From the NCBI RefSeq assembly GCF_004345735.1, contig NZ_SLXL01000001.1:62001-126000 (forward strand): a stretch of DNA of 64,000 nucleotides, written 5' to 3'. Every line of letters begins with the position of its first letter. Positions within the stretch are counted from its first letter, which is position 1. The translations under genes were made by a program, and so were the position numbers. Source of the DNA: Rhodovulum adriaticum (GTDB lineage Bacteria; Pseudomonadota; Alphaproteobacteria; Rhodobacterales; Rhodobacteraceae). Positions 1 to 11,094 of this stretch are shown here, one piece after another. The notes below the pieces were generated by a model. That model was not told the origin of the DNA. It saw only the letters and a program-made list of their open reading frames with translations, and searched no databases.

Positions 1-50
1 GGCCCACAATACCGGCGCCGGGCGCGGGTGTCACCGGCTTTGCCGCATGC

Positions 51-1331
51 TCAGCCCGATTTGACAAGGCAGGCCATATAGAACCCATCCATCCCGCCGC
101 GATCCGGCCAGAAATCGGGGCGCAGGCGCAGCCCGCCCAGATCGTCGCGCCAGTCGGGCGCAATACCCGGCAGATCGGCGGGCCGGACGGACAGGCCGGG
201 GTGACGGTCCAGCGTGGCGGCGACCTGTTTTTCGCCCTCTTCGGGCAGCAACGAACAGGTGCAAAAGACCAGCCGCCCCCCCGGCGCCAGCAGGTCCAGC
301 GCCCGGTCCAGCAGTTGTGCCTGCAACGCGAAAAGCGGCTTGATCGACGCGCCGTCCTTGGCAAAGGGCAGGTCGGGATGGCGGCGGATCGTACCGGTGG
401 CCGAACAGGGCGCATCCAGCAGGATCGCATCAAGGGGCTGGGGCGGCGACCATGTCAGCGCATCGGCGACTACCAGATCGGCGGACAGATCGGTGCGGGC
501 CAGGTTTTCCTCTACCCGCGCCATGCGTTGTTCGGAAATGTCCAATGCGGTGACCTGTGCCCCGGTGGCCGCCAGTTGCATCGTCTTGCCCCCGGGCGCG
601 GCGCACAGGTCGGCCACCCGTTCGCCGGGTTTCGCGGCCAGCAGGCGCGCGGGCAGCGCGGCGGCAGCATCCTGCACCCACCAGGCGCCCTCGGCATAGC
701 CCGGCAGGGCGGACACCTGCGCCGCCCCGTGCAGACGTACCGATCCGGTGGGCAGCGCGACGCCCCCGACCATGTCGGCCAGCGCGTCCGCGTCGCCATC
801 GCGCGGCGTCAGGTCCAGGGGCGCACCGGCGGCATGCGCGGCCTCAACCCCCGTCACGGCGGCGCGGCCCCAGGCGCTGTCCAACCGCCCGCGCAGCCAG
901 CCGGGCAAACGTTGCGGCGGCAGCGCGTCCCACGCGGCGGGCGGGGTCTCGGCCACCTTGCGCAGCACCGCGTTGACCAGCCCGGCCATCGCGCCGGTGC
1001 GCCGGTCCGCACGGGCCAACGCCACGGCGGCATTGACCGCGCCATGGGCGGCGGCGGCCTCTTGCAGCATTTCGACGGTGGCCAGGCGCAGCAGGGCGCG
1101 CACCGGGGGCGGCGGGGCTTTGCGCAGGTGCGGCTTCAGCACGGCGTCGGCCCGGTCGATGTGGCGCAGGGTCATCCGCGCCAGCCGGGCTGCGCGCGCG
1201 CGTTCCGCCGGGGTCAGATCGGCCAGGGGGCCGAACTCGCCCTCCATCTCGGCCAGAAGCTGGCGGTCCTCCAGCACCGCGCGCAGCAATTGCCACGCCG
1301 CCCCCCGCGCCCTGTCGCCCTGCCCTGCCAT
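51..1331 (-). CDS. rsmB: 16S rRNA m5C methyltransferase RsmB
   Basis: Transfers a methyl group from S-adenosylmethionine to a cytosine of 16S rRNA (C967 in E. coli numbering), in the cytoplasm. The 426-residue protein has a NusB-like RNA-binding N-terminal half (about 1-140) and a Rossmann methyltransferase domain. Motifs seen are the SAM-binding CAAPGGKT (243-250), DAPCSATG with the release cysteine C309, and CTCS with the catalytic cysteine near C359. The frame stays open upstream to 1511, but that would overlap the oppositely oriented gene at 1405. The ATG at 1331 begins MAGQGDRARG, which runs straight into the NusB-like domain. It is divergent from the SdhAF4-like gene. The 50 bases to its left hold nothing I can assign. 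Confidence 0.95.
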   Translation of the reverse strand: MAGQGDRARGAAWQLLRAVLEDRQLLAEMEGEFGPLADLTPAERARAARLARMTLRHIDRADAVLKPHLRKAPPPPVRALLRLATVEMLQEAAAAHGAVNAAVALARADRRTGAMAGLVNAVLRKVAETPPAAWDALPPQRLPGWLRGRLDSAWGRAAVTGVEAAHAAGAPLDLTPRDGDADALADMVGGVALPTGSVRLHGAAQVSALPGYAEGAWWVQDAAAALPARLLAAKPGERVADLCAAPGGKTMQLAATGAQVTALDISEQRMARVEENLARTDLSADLVVADALTWSPPQPLDAILLDAPCSATGTIRRHPDLPFAKDGASIKPLFALQAQLLDRALDLLAPGGRLVFCTCSLLPEEGEKQVAATLDRHPGLSVRPADLPGIAPDWRDDLGGLRLRPDFWPDRGGMDGFYMACLVKSG

Positions 1332-1404
1332 CGCCCGTGCCCCCGCTTGCCAGTCAACCGCGCCGGGGTATATCACCATTGCCGCACCGGCAAGGAGCCC
1401 CGCC

Positions 1405-1590
1405 ATGACAGACGAACCCCGCAAGGATCTGCCCCCCGCCGCGATCCGCGCCCTGCAAGAGGCCGCAGAACGCCGCAAGAAGGCCGAGGCCGAGGCACAC
1501 GCGATGCCCACGGAACTGGGCGGCCGCGACGGGCCGGAACCCGTGCGCTATGGCGATTGGGAGAAGAAGGGGATCGCGGTCGATTTCTGA
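1405..1590 (+). CDS. DUF1674 / SdhAF4-like succinate dehydrogenase assembly factor
   Basis: A 61-residue protein ending in the family signature RYGDWEKKGIAVDF. DUF1674 proteins are related to mitochondrial SDHAF4, which binds flavinylated SdhA and promotes assembly of succinate dehydrogenase. That role is assumed here from family membership. The N-terminal half is charged and probably helical (residues 10-30, rich in Glu, Lys and Ala). The start at 1405 follows AAGGAG about nine bases upstream. It is a single gene divergent from rsmB, and no sdh genes are present in the window, so context adds nothing. Confidence 0.85.
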   Translation: MTDEPRKDLPPAAIRALQEAAERRKKAEAEAHAMPTELGGRDGPEPVRYGDWEKKGIAVDF

Positions 1591-1606
1591 CCGCCGCGCG
1601 GCGCGC

Positions 1607-1960
1607 CTATTTCAGGCGCAGGTCCGCCGTGTCCCCCGCGCCCCGGTCGGCGGTAAAGCGCAGCGTTTGCCCGCGCACCTGCACCAGTTGGCAATTGTCG
1701 CCCAAGCGTTCGCTGCCCACGACCATGTCACGACAGAAATAGCGCCCCTCCCACCGCCAGGCCCCGCGCACCTGGCGCCCGAAGGCCTGTCCGGCGATGG
1801 TGCCGCCGGGGGCCACATCCAGCGAGATACCGAATCGGGTCAGGCTGCGGCCCTCGACCAGGCCCAGAAACCCCGCACGGGTTTCCACCCTTTGGAACCC
1901 TTCGGCCCAAAGGGGCGTTGCAGGCAGCGCCAGCGCGGCGGCGAAAAGGGGGCGGATCAT
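1607..1960 (-). CDS. Small exported protein of unknown function
   Basis: A 117-residue protein with a likely Sec signal peptide (MIRPLFAAALALPATPLWA, then EG) and a mature part rich in Gly, Arg and Thr with two cysteines (in YFCRDM and DNCQL) that could form a disulfide. The start at 1960 is chosen over in-frame upstream codons because GGAGG lies six bases before it. It lies just downstream of dapB on the same strand, with about 60 bases between them. I do not recognise a characterised domain. From memory, small proteins of this kind in roseobacters sometimes carry the name dihydrodipicolinate reductase. Nothing in this sequence supports that: there is no Rossmann motif, and a real dapB is next door. 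Confidence 0.75.
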   Translation of the reverse strand: MIRPLFAAALALPATPLWAEGFQRVETRAGFLGLVEGRSLTRFGISLDVAPGGTIAGQAFGRQVRGAWRWEGRYFCRDMVVGSERLGDNCQLVQVRGQTLRFTADRGAGDTADLRLK

Positions 1961-2021
1961 CGCGAACCTCCGTGCCATGTCACGGGGGGTATACGCGGCC
2001 ACGCCCGGACCGGATCAGCGG

Positions 2022-2831
2022 CTACAGGCCCAGAACGTCGGTCATGTCATATTCGCCGGGCTTGCGGTCCTGCCCCCAGAGTGCGGCGGCCAGCGCCCCG
2101 CGCGCAAAGATCGCCCGGTCGGTCGCGACATGACGCAGCACCAGCCGTTCGCCCGCCCCGGCAAAGATCACGTCATGTTCGCCCACCACGTCCCCGCCGC
2201 GAATCGCCGAAAAGCCGATGGCGCCCGCCTGACGTTCGCCGGTGATCCCGTCGCGGCCGCGATCGGCAACCTCGGACAGGGCCACGCCGCGCGCCTCGGC
2301 CGCGGCCTCGCCCAGCATCAGGGCGGTGCCCGAGGGGGCATCGACCTTGTGGCGGTGGTGCGCCTCGACGATCTCGATGTCGAACTCGGGGCCCAGGGCG
2401 GCGGCCACCTTGCGGGTCAGGCCGACCAGCAGGTTTACGCCCAGGCTCATGTTGCCGGCCCGCACGATCACCGCATGACGCGCGGCGGCGCGCAGCTTTT
2501 CCAGGTCTTCGGGGGCAAAGCCGGTGGTGCCGATCACATGCACCGCGCGGGCCTGCGCGGTCAGCGTGGCGGTGGCGACGGTGGCGGCGGGCACGGTGAA
2601 ATCGATCACCGCCTGCGCCTGCGCGATCATGCCCACGGCATCATCGGTGACCTGCAACCCGATCGGCGCACCGCCCATGGCCTCGCCCACATCGCGGCCC
2701 ACCCAGGGGTGGCCGGGCCGCTCCACGCAGCCGATCAGCCGCGCGCGGTCGCTTTGCAGTACGGTGTGGGTCAACATCTGGCCCATCCGGCCCGACGCCC
2801 CCATCACGACGATTCCCGGCAGGTTGCCCAT
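2022..2831 (-). CDS. dapB: 4-hydroxy-tetrahydrodipicolinate reductase DapB
   Basis: Reduces 4-hydroxy-tetrahydrodipicolinate with NAD(P)H in the lysine and diaminopimelate pathway, feeding peptidoglycan synthesis. The 269-residue length is normal for the family. The nucleotide-binding motif [11 protein letters not shown] is at the N-terminus, VHVIGTTGF marks the middle of the Rossmann domain, and [16 protein letters not shown] is the DapB signature with the catalytic histidine and lysine. The start at 2831 is chosen because GGAGG precedes it by five bases. An ATG at 2843 is possible but would place the Shine-Dalgarno sequence inside the gene. It is divergent from rbfA. Confidence 0.96.
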   Translation of the reverse strand: MGNLPGIVVMGASGRMGQMLTHTVLQSDRARLIGCVERPGHPWVGRDVGEAMGGAPIGLQVTDDAVGMIAQAQAVIDFTVPAATVATATLTAQARAVHVIGTTGFAPEDLEKLRAAARHAVIVRAGNMSLGVNLLVGLTRKVAAALGPEFDIEIVEAHHRHKVDAPSGTALMLGEAAAEARGVALSEVADRGRDGITGERQAGAIGFSAIRGGDVVGEHDVIFAGAGERLVLRHVATDRAIFARGALAAALWGQDRKPGEYDMTDVLGL

Positions 2832-2905
2832 CTTGCCCTCCATCTGGTGTCGCGCCCGGTCTACCCCAGCGCCCACCGCTTGGCAAAGCCCCGCGCATCG
2901 CCTAG

Positions 2906-3313
2906 ATGGGGAACATGTCACGCTCTTCCGCCCCCTCTCAACGCCAGCTTCGCGTCGGCGAACTGATCCGCCGCACCCTGTCAGAGGTTCTGGCCCGCGG
3001 CGATGTGCACGACCCGGAACTGAACCGCATGTCGATCACCGTGGGCGAGGTGCGCACCTCGCCGGACCTGCGGGTGGCAACCGCGTTCGTTCTGCCGCTG
3101 GGCGGACAGGGCGCAGAGGATGCGCTGGCCGCGCTGCGCCGCAACAGGGGTGAATTGCGCCGGATGGTGTCGAAAAAGCTGACGCTGAAATTTTCGCCCG
3201 AACTGCGGTTCGCGATCGACGAGACCTTTGACAGGATGGACGAGACCCGCCGCCTGCTGGCGCAGGACGCGGTGCAACGCGACCTGGCCGGGCACGGGGA
3301 CGATGGGGATTAG
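2906..3313 (+). CDS. rbfA: 30S ribosome-binding factor RbfA
   Basis: A late 30S maturation and cold-adaptation factor that binds near helix 1 of 16S rRNA. The roughly 135-residue product has the KH-type core, with [14 protein letters not shown] at the N-terminus and [19 protein letters not shown] in the middle, followed by a short acidic tail. An ATG at 2915 ([11 protein letters not shown]) is an equally plausible start, and neither has a strong Shine-Dalgarno sequence. The stop overlaps the next gene by eleven bases, so the two are probably cotranslated. Together with truB and rpsO/pnp further on it forms the familiar RNA-maturation neighbourhood. Confidence 0.95.
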   Translation: MGNMSRSSAPSQRQLRVGELIRRTLSEVLARGDVHDPELNRMSITVGEVRTSPDLRVATAFVLPLGGQGAEDALAALRRNRGELRRMVSKKLTLKFSPELRFAIDETFDRMDETRRLLAQDAVQRDLAGHGDDGD

Positions 3314-4040
3314 GGCCGCCCTTGTCCTGATCCTGTTTCTGCTGCCGGGGCTGGCCGCAGCCGGCTGCCAATCGCTGACCCATGAGGGCCGCCGTTACAC
3401 GGTGTGCAGCTTCGACCCGGCGCAAACGCAGCTGCGGATGTTCCTGCGCGACGACACGGGACAGATCATCGGCAGCTTCGCCCGGCTGGAGGCACTGCTG
3501 GACAGCAGGGGCCAGGCGCCAGTCTTCGCGATGAACGGCGGCATGTATCACCCCGACCGTGCGCCCGTTGGCCTGTATATCGAGGACGGCCAGGTTCTGA
3601 CCCCCACCGTCGCCCGCGCGGGGCCGGGCAATTTCGGCATGCTACCCAACGGCATCCTGTGCCTGGCCGATGGCCGCGCCGAGGTGATCGAAACCCGCCG
3701 TTATCTGGACCGCATGCCCGAATGCCGCCACGCAACCCAATCCGGCCCGATGCTGGTGATCGACGGGGCGCTGCACCCCCGGTTTCTGCCCGACAGCACC
3801 TCGCGCCATATCCGCAACGGGGTGGGCGTTGACGCGGACGGGCGCGTGCATTTCGCGATTTCCGCCCGGCCCGTAACGTTCCACGAATTTGCCCGCCTGT
3901 TCCGCGACGTGCTGGGCACGCCGCAGGCGCTGTATCTGGACGGCAAGATTTCCCGCCTGTTCGCCCCAGAGATCAACCGCGCCGATGGCGGTTTGCCGAT
4001 GGGCCCCATCGTGGCTGCGGTCGCGGACGCACCGCGTTGA
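3303..4040 (+). CDS. Exported phosphodiester glycosidase (NAGPA-domain) family protein
   Basis: A 245-residue protein with an N-terminal signal sequence ([20 protein letters not shown]) and the NAGPA/DUF2233 fold. Recognisable blocks are [39 protein letters not shown] and [15 protein letters not shown]. The family includes the enzyme that uncovers mannose-6-phosphate in animals and bacterial phosphodiester glycosidases acting on cell-surface polymers; the substrate here is unknown. Cysteines near the new N-terminus and in the core are consistent with a periplasmic protein. The start overlaps rbfA by eleven bases, so it is probably cotranscribed with rbfA and perhaps truB. A gene of this type between rbfA and truB is not a functional link I can explain. 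Confidence 0.85.
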   Translation: MGIRAALVLILFLLPGLAAAGCQSLTHEGRRYTVCSFDPAQTQLRMFLRDDTGQIIGSFARLEALLDSRGQAPVFAMNGGMYHPDRAPVGLYIEDGQVLTPTVARAGPGNFGMLPNGILCLADGRAEVIETRRYLDRMPECRHATQSGPMLVIDGALHPRFLPDSTSRHIRNGVGVDADGRVHFAISARPVTFHEFARLFRDVLGTPQALYLDGKISRLFAPEINRADGGLPMGPIVAAVADAPR

Positions 4041-4098
4041 CGCGGGCGCGCGGCTTCGCTAGCAGGCGGGCCTCATCTTGCAAAACGGAGCATCGCAA

Positions 4099-5001
4099 TT
4101 GGGACGCCGCAAGGGACGCGACATTTCGGGCTGGATCGTCGTGGACAAACCCGAGGGGATGACCTCGAACGCCGTGGTGAACAAGGTCCGCTGGGCCTTT
4201 GACGCGAAAAAGGCCGGGCATGCAGGCACGCTGGACCCGGCGGCGACGGGCGTTCTGGCCATCGCCCTGGGCGAGGCGACCAAGACGGTTCCTTACATCA
4301 CCGACGCGCTGAAGGCCTACCGCTTTACCGTGCGGCTGGGCGCGGCCACCAATACCGACGACGCCGAGGGCGAGGTGATCGCCACCTCTGACGCGCGGCC
4401 CACGGACGACCAGATCGCTGCCGCCCTGCCCGCCTTTGAAGGGGACATCATGCAGGTGCCGCCGCAGTTTTCCGCCGTCAAGATCGACGGCGAACGCGCC
4501 TATGCCCGCGCCCGCGCCGGCGAGGATGTCGAGATCGCCGCGCGCCCCCTTTATGTCGACAGCCTGGAATTGATCGCGCGCCCCGATCCCGATCATGTCG
4601 AGCTGGAAATGGTCTGCGGCAAGGGCGGCTATGTCCGGTCCATCGCGCGCGACCTGGGGCAGGCACTGGGTTGTCTGGGCCATGTGAAAACCCTGCGCCG
4701 CGTCTGGTCCGGCCCCTTCGACGCCGAGGATGGCGTCAGCATGGCACTGATCGAGGAGCTGGCGAAATCGCCCGAGTTGGACGATTACCTGCGCCCGCTG
4801 GAAGAGGGGCTTGCCGACCTGCCCGAGTTGCGCACCACCCATGAGGGCGCCGCGCGCCTGCGCAACGGCAATCCCGGGATCGTGGTGACGGCGGATGCCG
4901 AATACGGGGACGAGGCCTGGGCCTCGCTCGACGGGCAGGCAGTCGCGGTGGGGATCTACAAGGCGGGCGAACTGCACCCCAGCCGGGTGTTCAACACCTG
5001 A
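4099..5001 (+). CDS. truB: tRNA pseudouridine-55 synthase TruB
   Basis: Converts U55 of the tRNA T-loop to pseudouridine. The 300-residue product contains [26 protein letters not shown] with the catalytic aspartate near D46, the substrate loop [17 protein letters not shown], and [12 protein letters not shown]. The likely start is a TTG at 4099, giving [12 protein letters not shown], because GGAG lies about eight bases upstream. An in-frame TTG at 4078 would place that Shine-Dalgarno sequence inside the gene. It lies downstream of rbfA on the same strand. The usual next gene, rpsO, is displaced by about 3.3 kb holding a DUF1643 gene and two RTX genes. Confidence 0.95.
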   Translation: MGRRKGRDISGWIVVDKPEGMTSNAVVNKVRWAFDAKKAGHAGTLDPAATGVLAIALGEATKTVPYITDALKAYRFTVRLGAATNTDDAEGEVIATSDARPTDDQIAAALPAFEGDIMQVPPQFSAVKIDGERAYARARAGEDVEIAARPLYVDSLELIARPDPDHVELEMVCGKGGYVRSIARDLGQALGCLGHVKTLRRVWSGPFDAEDGVSMALIEELAKSPELDDYLRPLEEGLADLPELRTTHEGAARLRNGNPGIVVTADAEYGDEAWASLDGQAVAVGIYKAGELHPSRVFNT

Positions 5002-5009
5002 GCGGCGCG

Positions 5010-5531
5010 ATGATTACCCGCACCCATCAGAAAGGCGATGCCGCGTCGGAGGCCGTCTATTCCGATTGCGAGGCCTACCGCTATCTGCTGACGCGCACCT
5101 GGGATCCGGACGGGCGGCGGGCGCTGTTCGTGATGCTGAACCCCTCTACCGCGACAGAGGTGCAGAACGACCCCACCGTGGAACGGTGCGAGCGGCGCGC
5201 CCGCGCCCTGGGGTTCGGGGCGTTCCGGGTCACCAACATCTTTGCCTATCGCGCGACCGACCCGCGCGTGATGCGCGCCGCCCCCGATCCTGTGGGGCCG
5301 GCCAATGACACCGCAATCGCCGACAGCGCGCCCTGGGCCGATCAGGTGATCTGCGCCTGGGGCACACATGGCGCGCATCTGGACCGTGGCCCGGCGGTGG
5401 AACGGCTGTTGCGCGGCACGGGCTGCGCGCTGTGGCATCTGGGGCTGACGCAGGCCGGGCACCCAAAACACCCGCTTTACATCGCCTATACGCAGCAGCC
5501 CGAGCCCTGGCCCACGGCAGCGGGGCGTTAA
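5010..5531 (+). CDS. DUF1643 domain protein
   Basis: A 173-residue soluble protein with the DUF1643 blocks LFVMLNPSTATEVQNDPTVERC and FRVTNIFAYRATDP, followed by ICAWGTHG. The family is widespread in bacteria and phages and has no established biochemical role. There is no signal peptide or membrane segment. It starts nine bases after truB and is probably read through from it. About 100 bases separate its stop from the first RTX gene, whose own Shine-Dalgarno sequence is strong. Confidence 0.85.
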   Translation: MITRTHQKGDAASEAVYSDCEAYRYLLTRTWDPDGRRALFVMLNPSTATEVQNDPTVERCERRARALGFGAFRVTNIFAYRATDPRVMRAAPDPVGPANDTAIADSAPWADQVICAWGTHGAHLDRGPAVERLLRGTGCALWHLGLTQAGHPKHPLYIAYTQQPEPWPTAAGR

Positions 5532-5632
5532 CCATCCACAGCGGTCCTTGTCGCGGCGCGGGCGGGTTCCGGCTATGCTTGCCGATGGGGGTGGTGATCG
5601 GTCCGGCACGCGCCGGCACCGGGGAGGGTGAG

Positions 5633-6838
5633 ATGTTCGCACTGGCCGGCCTTTTGGGCCTTCTTCTGGTTGGGAGCGCCGTCGATTTCAGCGACCCGGC
5701 GACCGAAGAGGATGACGACACCCCGGCGGAAAACGACGGCGAAACGGCCGCGCCTGACCCGACGCCCCTGCTGGCGGACGGCGCGGCAGAGGATCCTGGC
5801 GACACGCTGCTGGGCGACCCGGCGGACGACGACATGACCGAGGACGATCTGACCGCCGACAGCGCGGACGGGGATATGACGATCGTTACCGGCAGCGGTG
5901 TCAGCGGCGGTGCGGGCAGCTATGGATCGTTCGACGGAACGGACAGCCGCACCGCACAGGGCACAGGCAACACCGGCACCGCGCCGATCGGTGGCGGGGC
6001 GGGCAACGACGCGCTGAACGGCACCGCCGCAGACGACCGGATCCTGGGCGAAGAGGGGGACGACGTGCTGTACGGCGCGGCGGGCGACGACCTGCTGGCG
6101 GGCGGCGCGGGCGATGACCTGCTGATGGGTGCCGGGGATGACGATACCCTTTGCGGCGGCGCGGGCAGCGACCGGCTGGAGGGCGATACCGGCGACGATA
6201 CCCTGCTGGGAGAGGCCGGCGACGACGCGCTTGCGGGCCAGGCGGGCGACGACCTGCTGGTCGGCGGCACGGGGCAGGACACACTGATCGGCGGGCCGGG
6301 CGCCGATACGCTGCTGGGCGGCGCGGGCGATGACGGGCTGATGGGCGGGCTGGGCAACGACACGTTGCTGGGCGGCGCAGGCGATGACGTGATGAACGGC
6401 AACGATGGCGACGACCTGCTGGTCAGCGTGGCCGTTGATGGCGCGACGGGCACGCTGACCGATGCGGGCGGCACCGATTACCTGAACGGGGGCAGTGGGG
6501 CGGATACGCTGTTGATCGGCGGCGGGGACATCGCCACAGGCGGCGCGGATGCCGACCTGATGGTGCTGGGGGACTGGTTGACCGGCACGGCCGATGGCCC
6601 GGCCCAGATCATGGATTTCGACGCGGCCAGCGATCGGCTGGTCGTCATGTACGACCCAACCGCCTATCCCGATCCCGCCCTGACCCTGATCCCCACCGAA
6701 GCGGGCAGCGCGGATGCGCTGTTGCTGCTGGACGGGCAGCCCCTGGCGGTGCTGATCGATGCCGCCGGTGCCGATCCCGCCATGATCGAGTTGCGCCCCG
6801 AAACCGACCTGTCGTCCGAAATCGGCCGCGCCCTGTAG
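5633..6838 (+). CDS. RTX-repeat calcium-binding protein 1
   Basis: A 401-residue acidic protein. A short hydrophobic N-terminus (MFALAGLLGLLLVGSAVDF) is followed by an Asp/Glu/Thr-rich linker (about 20-120), then about 16 consecutive RTX nonapeptides of the type GGAGDDLLM (about 121-262). A roughly 140-residue non-repeat tail holds AQIMDFDAASDRLVVMYDP. RTX repeats bind calcium and fold into a parallel beta-roll outside the cell. Proteins of this class are usually exported by type I secretion, but no ABC/MFP/TolC genes are present here. The start at 5633 follows GGGAGGGTGAG. It faces a paralogue (6863-8026, minus strand) with the same three-part architecture. Function is unknown: surface-layer, adhesin or regulatory roles are all possible. 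Confidence 0.88.
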   Translation: MFALAGLLGLLLVGSAVDFSDPATEEDDDTPAENDGETAAPDPTPLLADGAAEDPGDTLLGDPADDDMTEDDLTADSADGDMTIVTGSGVSGGAGSYGSFDGTDSRTAQGTGNTGTAPIGGGAGNDALNGTAADDRILGEEGDDVLYGAAGDDLLAGGAGDDLLMGAGDDDTLCGGAGSDRLEGDTGDDTLLGEAGDDALAGQAGDDLLVGGTGQDTLIGGPGADTLLGGAGDDGLMGGLGNDTLLGGAGDDVMNGNDGDDLLVSVAVDGATGTLTDAGGTDYLNGGSGADTLLIGGGDIATGGADADLMVLGDWLTGTADGPAQIMDFDAASDRLVVMYDPTAYPDPALTLIPTEAGSADALLLLDGQPLAVLIDAAGADPAMIELRPETDLSSEIGRAL

Positions 6839-6860
6839 CGGGCGCGGCACATGCGCCCGC
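6838..6860. terminator. Hairpin between convergent RTX genes
   Basis: GCGGGCGC (6838-6845) and GCGCCCGC (6853-6860) form a perfect eight-base stem with a seven-base loop, immediately after the stop of the first RTX gene and two bases before the stop of the second. Neither side has a T tract, so it could act as a weak bidirectional terminator or only as an RNA 3' stabiliser. Confidence 0.45.
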
Positions 6861-6862
6861 GC

Positions 6863-8026
6863 CTATAGCGAGGTCGGGCCGTATTCCGTGGGCGTCAGCA
6901 GGACCTGCGAGGGATCGGCAGGCTGTTCGCCCTGGACGGTCAGAACCGGGCTGCCGTTGAACAAGACGATAAAGGTGCCGTCTTCCTCGCCATCGGCGAA
7001 GGTCACTTCGGGCGTTTCTGTCACCACCGTCTGGTCGTAGATCACCTCGATCACGTCCTCGGTCACATCGAAATCCGCAACGAACCCTGTATCGTCCGGG
7101 TCGATATAGGTGCCGGTGGCGAAAAGGTCCGCCCCTTCGCCGCCGATCGCGGTATCGCCATCGCCCAGCAGGATCGCGTCGTTGCCGTCCCCGCCGTCCA
7201 GAGTGTCGGCCTGGTCCAGATCGTCGCTGCCGATCAACCCGTCGGCGACGCCGTCATCGGTACCGTTCAGAATGTCGTCGCCCGCCCCGCCCAGCAGGGT
7301 GTCGGCGCCCAGGCGGCCCTCAAGGTAATCGTCGCCCTCGTCGCCAGACAACGTGTCGTTGCCGCCGCCGCCGTACATCTCGTCGTTGCCCTCGCCGCCG
7401 GACAGGGTGTCGACCCCGGTGCCGCCGCGCAGCACATCGTCGCCCTCGCCGCCGGTCAGGGTGTCGTCGCCGCCCTCGCCCAGCATGATATCGTCGCCGA
7501 GTTCGCCGATCAGCGTATCGTCGCCCGTGCCGCCCAGCATCAGGTCGTCGCCATCGCCACCCGACATCAGGTCGTCCCAGCCGCCCCCCTCCAGGGTGTC
7601 GTCGCCGTCACCGCCGTCCAGCGTATCCATACCGGCAGAGCCTTGCAGCAGGTCGTTGCCGTCGCCGCCGCTCAGCGTGTCCATGCCGGCGCCACCGACC
7701 AGGGTGTCGTTGCCGGTCCCGCCGCTGAGGGTGTCGTAGCCCTGGCCACCGTCCAGAACATCGTCCCCGGTGCCCCCGCTGAGCAGATCGTCGCCGTCCA
7801 GGCCGGACAGCACGTCATCGCCGCCGTTGCCGTACAATTCGTCGTCGTATTCGGTTCCGACAAGCTCGTTGTCGTCCTCGTCGCCCTCCAGGACGACACC
7901 TTTTTCGTCATCCCCGTTGGGCCAATCCCAATCGGGCGTCGATTCGTTATCGTTGTCGTCATCGTCGAACAGACCAACGATCAGGCCGACCGTCATAAGA
8001 CCCATAAGCACCGCGAAACCGGCCAT
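6863..8026 (-). CDS. RTX-repeat calcium-binding protein 2
   Basis: A 387-residue acidic protein with the same layout as its convergent neighbour. It has a hydrophobic N-terminus ([20 protein letters not shown]), an Asp/Asn-rich linker, about 21 consecutive nonapeptides of the type GGTGDDTLI (from about residue 64), and a tail with [17 protein letters not shown] that resembles the tail of the first RTX gene. The start at 8026 is preceded by GGGGGA eight bases upstream; an in-frame start at 8101 lacks support. The hydrophobic start could be a signal anchor, which would be unusual for a type I secreted RTX protein. The DNA repeats have a 27-base period and are coding. Confidence 0.88.
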   Translation of the reverse strand: MAGFAVLMGLMTVGLIVGLFDDDDNDNESTPDWDWPNGDDEKGVVLEGDEDDNELVGTEYDDELYGNGGDDVLSGLDGDDLLSGGTGDDVLDGGQGYDTLSGGTGNDTLVGGAGMDTLSGGDGNDLLQGSAGMDTLDGGDGDDTLEGGGWDDLMSGGDGDDLMLGGTGDDTLIGELGDDIMLGEGGDDTLTGGEGDDVLRGGTGVDTLSGGEGNDEMYGGGGNDTLSGDEGDDYLEGRLGADTLLGGAGDDILNGTDDGVADGLIGSDDLDQADTLDGGDGNDAILLGDGDTAIGGEGADLFATGTYIDPDDTGFVADFDVTEDVIEVIYDQTVVTETPEVTFADGEEDGTFIVLFNGSPVLTVQGEQPADPSQVLLTPTEYGPTSL

Positions 8027-8309
8027 TTTTCCATCCCCCAAAACCATGGAACCAGCGCAGTCTCTGCCCGAAGGCCCCAAGACACAAACGAAAAGCGGCA
8101 TTTTGAAGGCATTGTCGCCAGCAATGCGTCAGTTCAGGACAAGGCGACCAGATTGTTCGCGCCAAGTGCGGAAATGGCGGTGTCGGCCCCCTTTCCTTTC
8201 GGGTCCGAATCCCCTAGACGACCACATCCGCCTGCGGGCGGTATCCTCCACGGGCCCTGCTGGACGACATCCCGGCTTGTGCCATCAACCCTTTCGAAAG
8301 GAGACCCCG

Positions 8310-8579
8310 ATGTCGATTACCGCCGAAGAAAAGGCACGCCTGATCAAGGAATACGGCACCAAAGAGGGCGACACCGGTTCGTCCGAGGTGCAGATCGCGA
8401 TCCTGACCAGCCGCATCAGCACGCTGACCGAGCATTTCAAGACCCACAAGAAGGACAACCATTCCCGCCGTGGGCTGCTGAAGCTGGTCGCCCAGCGCCG
8501 CAAGCTGCTGGACTACCTGAAAGGCAAGGACGAAGCCGGTTACCAGAGCCTGATCCAGAAACTGGGCATCCGCCGCTGA
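8310..8579 (+). CDS. rpsO: 30S ribosomal protein S15
   Basis: An 89-residue primary 16S rRNA-binding protein that organises the platform of the 30S subunit. The sequence matches S15 along its whole length: [17 protein letters not shown], then [16 protein letters not shown] and [17 protein letters not shown] lies about eight bases before the start. It has its own strong terminator (8604-8636), so it can be expressed separately from pnp downstream. The 283 bases between it and the RTX gene on the other strand should hold both promoters, but no clear promoter could be picked out. Confidence 0.98.
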   Translation: MSITAEEKARLIKEYGTKEGDTGSSEVQIAILTSRISTLTEHFKTHKKDNHSRRGLLKLVAQRRKLLDYLKGKDEAGYQSLIQKLGIRR

Positions 8580-8603
8580 TCCAAGGCACGCGACGAAATC
8601 CTG

Positions 8604-8636
8604 AACGCCCGCTCATCCGAGCGGGCGTTGTCTTTT
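8604..8636 (+). terminator. Rho-independent terminator of rpsO
   Basis: AACGCCCGCTC (8604 or 8605 to 8614) and GAGCGGGCGTT (8619-8629) form an eleven-base perfect stem with the four-base loop ATCC, followed by GTCTTTT. This is a canonical intrinsic terminator. Confidence 0.92.
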
Positions 8637-8882
8637 GCGGCCTGTGACAGCGTCGCTGCGGTGCAAAGGCGAAAACTGCACCGAAATGCACCGGTTTCCC
8701 CTGACCGGGCGAAACGGTCATACCCCTTTCCACCAAGGGGAAACTCCTGTATGGCCCCCATATCTGAGACGTTGCGCCCTGACCCCGGCGCTCGACATGG
8801 ATAGGAGGGGTCGGCGGCAATGGGGCCGCCATAGCAATGGGAGACCCGGAGGGCCGGGAGTGCTCCCTTACAGGATATACGT
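8637..8882 (+). promoter_or_regulatory. pnp leader region with nested inverted repeats
   Basis: About 245 bases between the rpsO terminator and pnp contain no plausible gene. TTTCCCCT (8695-8702) pairs with AGGGGAAA (8736-8743), and TGACC (8702-8706) pairs with GGTCA (8716-8720) inside it. Nearer the gene, CCCGG-AGGG-CCGGG near 8845-8859 forms another hairpin within a GGGAG/CTCCC pair. In enterobacteria the pnp leader is folded, cut by RNase III and used for autoregulation. A similar role here is inference only. CAGGA lies seven bases before the pnp start. Confidence 0.4.
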
Positions 8883-11018
<2,136 letters not shown>

Positions 11019-11043
11019 TCCCCGGCCCTACCTTGGAAACGCG

Positions 11044-11078
11044 AACGGCCCCGGATTACTCCGGGGCCGTTTTGTTTT
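11044..11078 (+). terminator. Rho-independent terminator of pnp
   Basis: AACGGCCCCGG (11044-11054) and CCGGGGCCGTT (11061-11071) form an eleven-base stem with a six-base loop, followed by TTGTTTT. It lies 26 bases after the pnp stop, between pnp and the convergent peroxiredoxin gene. Confidence 0.92.
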
Positions 11079-11094
11079 GGGTCCGTGCGCCCGA

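Noticed and set aside
1332-1511. N-terminal extension of rsmB to an upstream in-frame start
   Set aside because: It would overlap the divergent SdhAF4-like gene over most of its length, and the added residues match nothing.
7100-7860. Regular 27-base DNA repeat considered as a CRISPR or tandem repeat array
   Set aside because: The period is nine codons, and the translated product is an RTX nonapeptide array in an intact frame. There are no unique spacers.
8190-8225. A tRNA T-arm-like GGGTCCGAATCCC upstream of rpsO
   Set aside because: No anticodon or D arm and no acceptor stem could be folded around it, and the loop lacks the TTC sequence.
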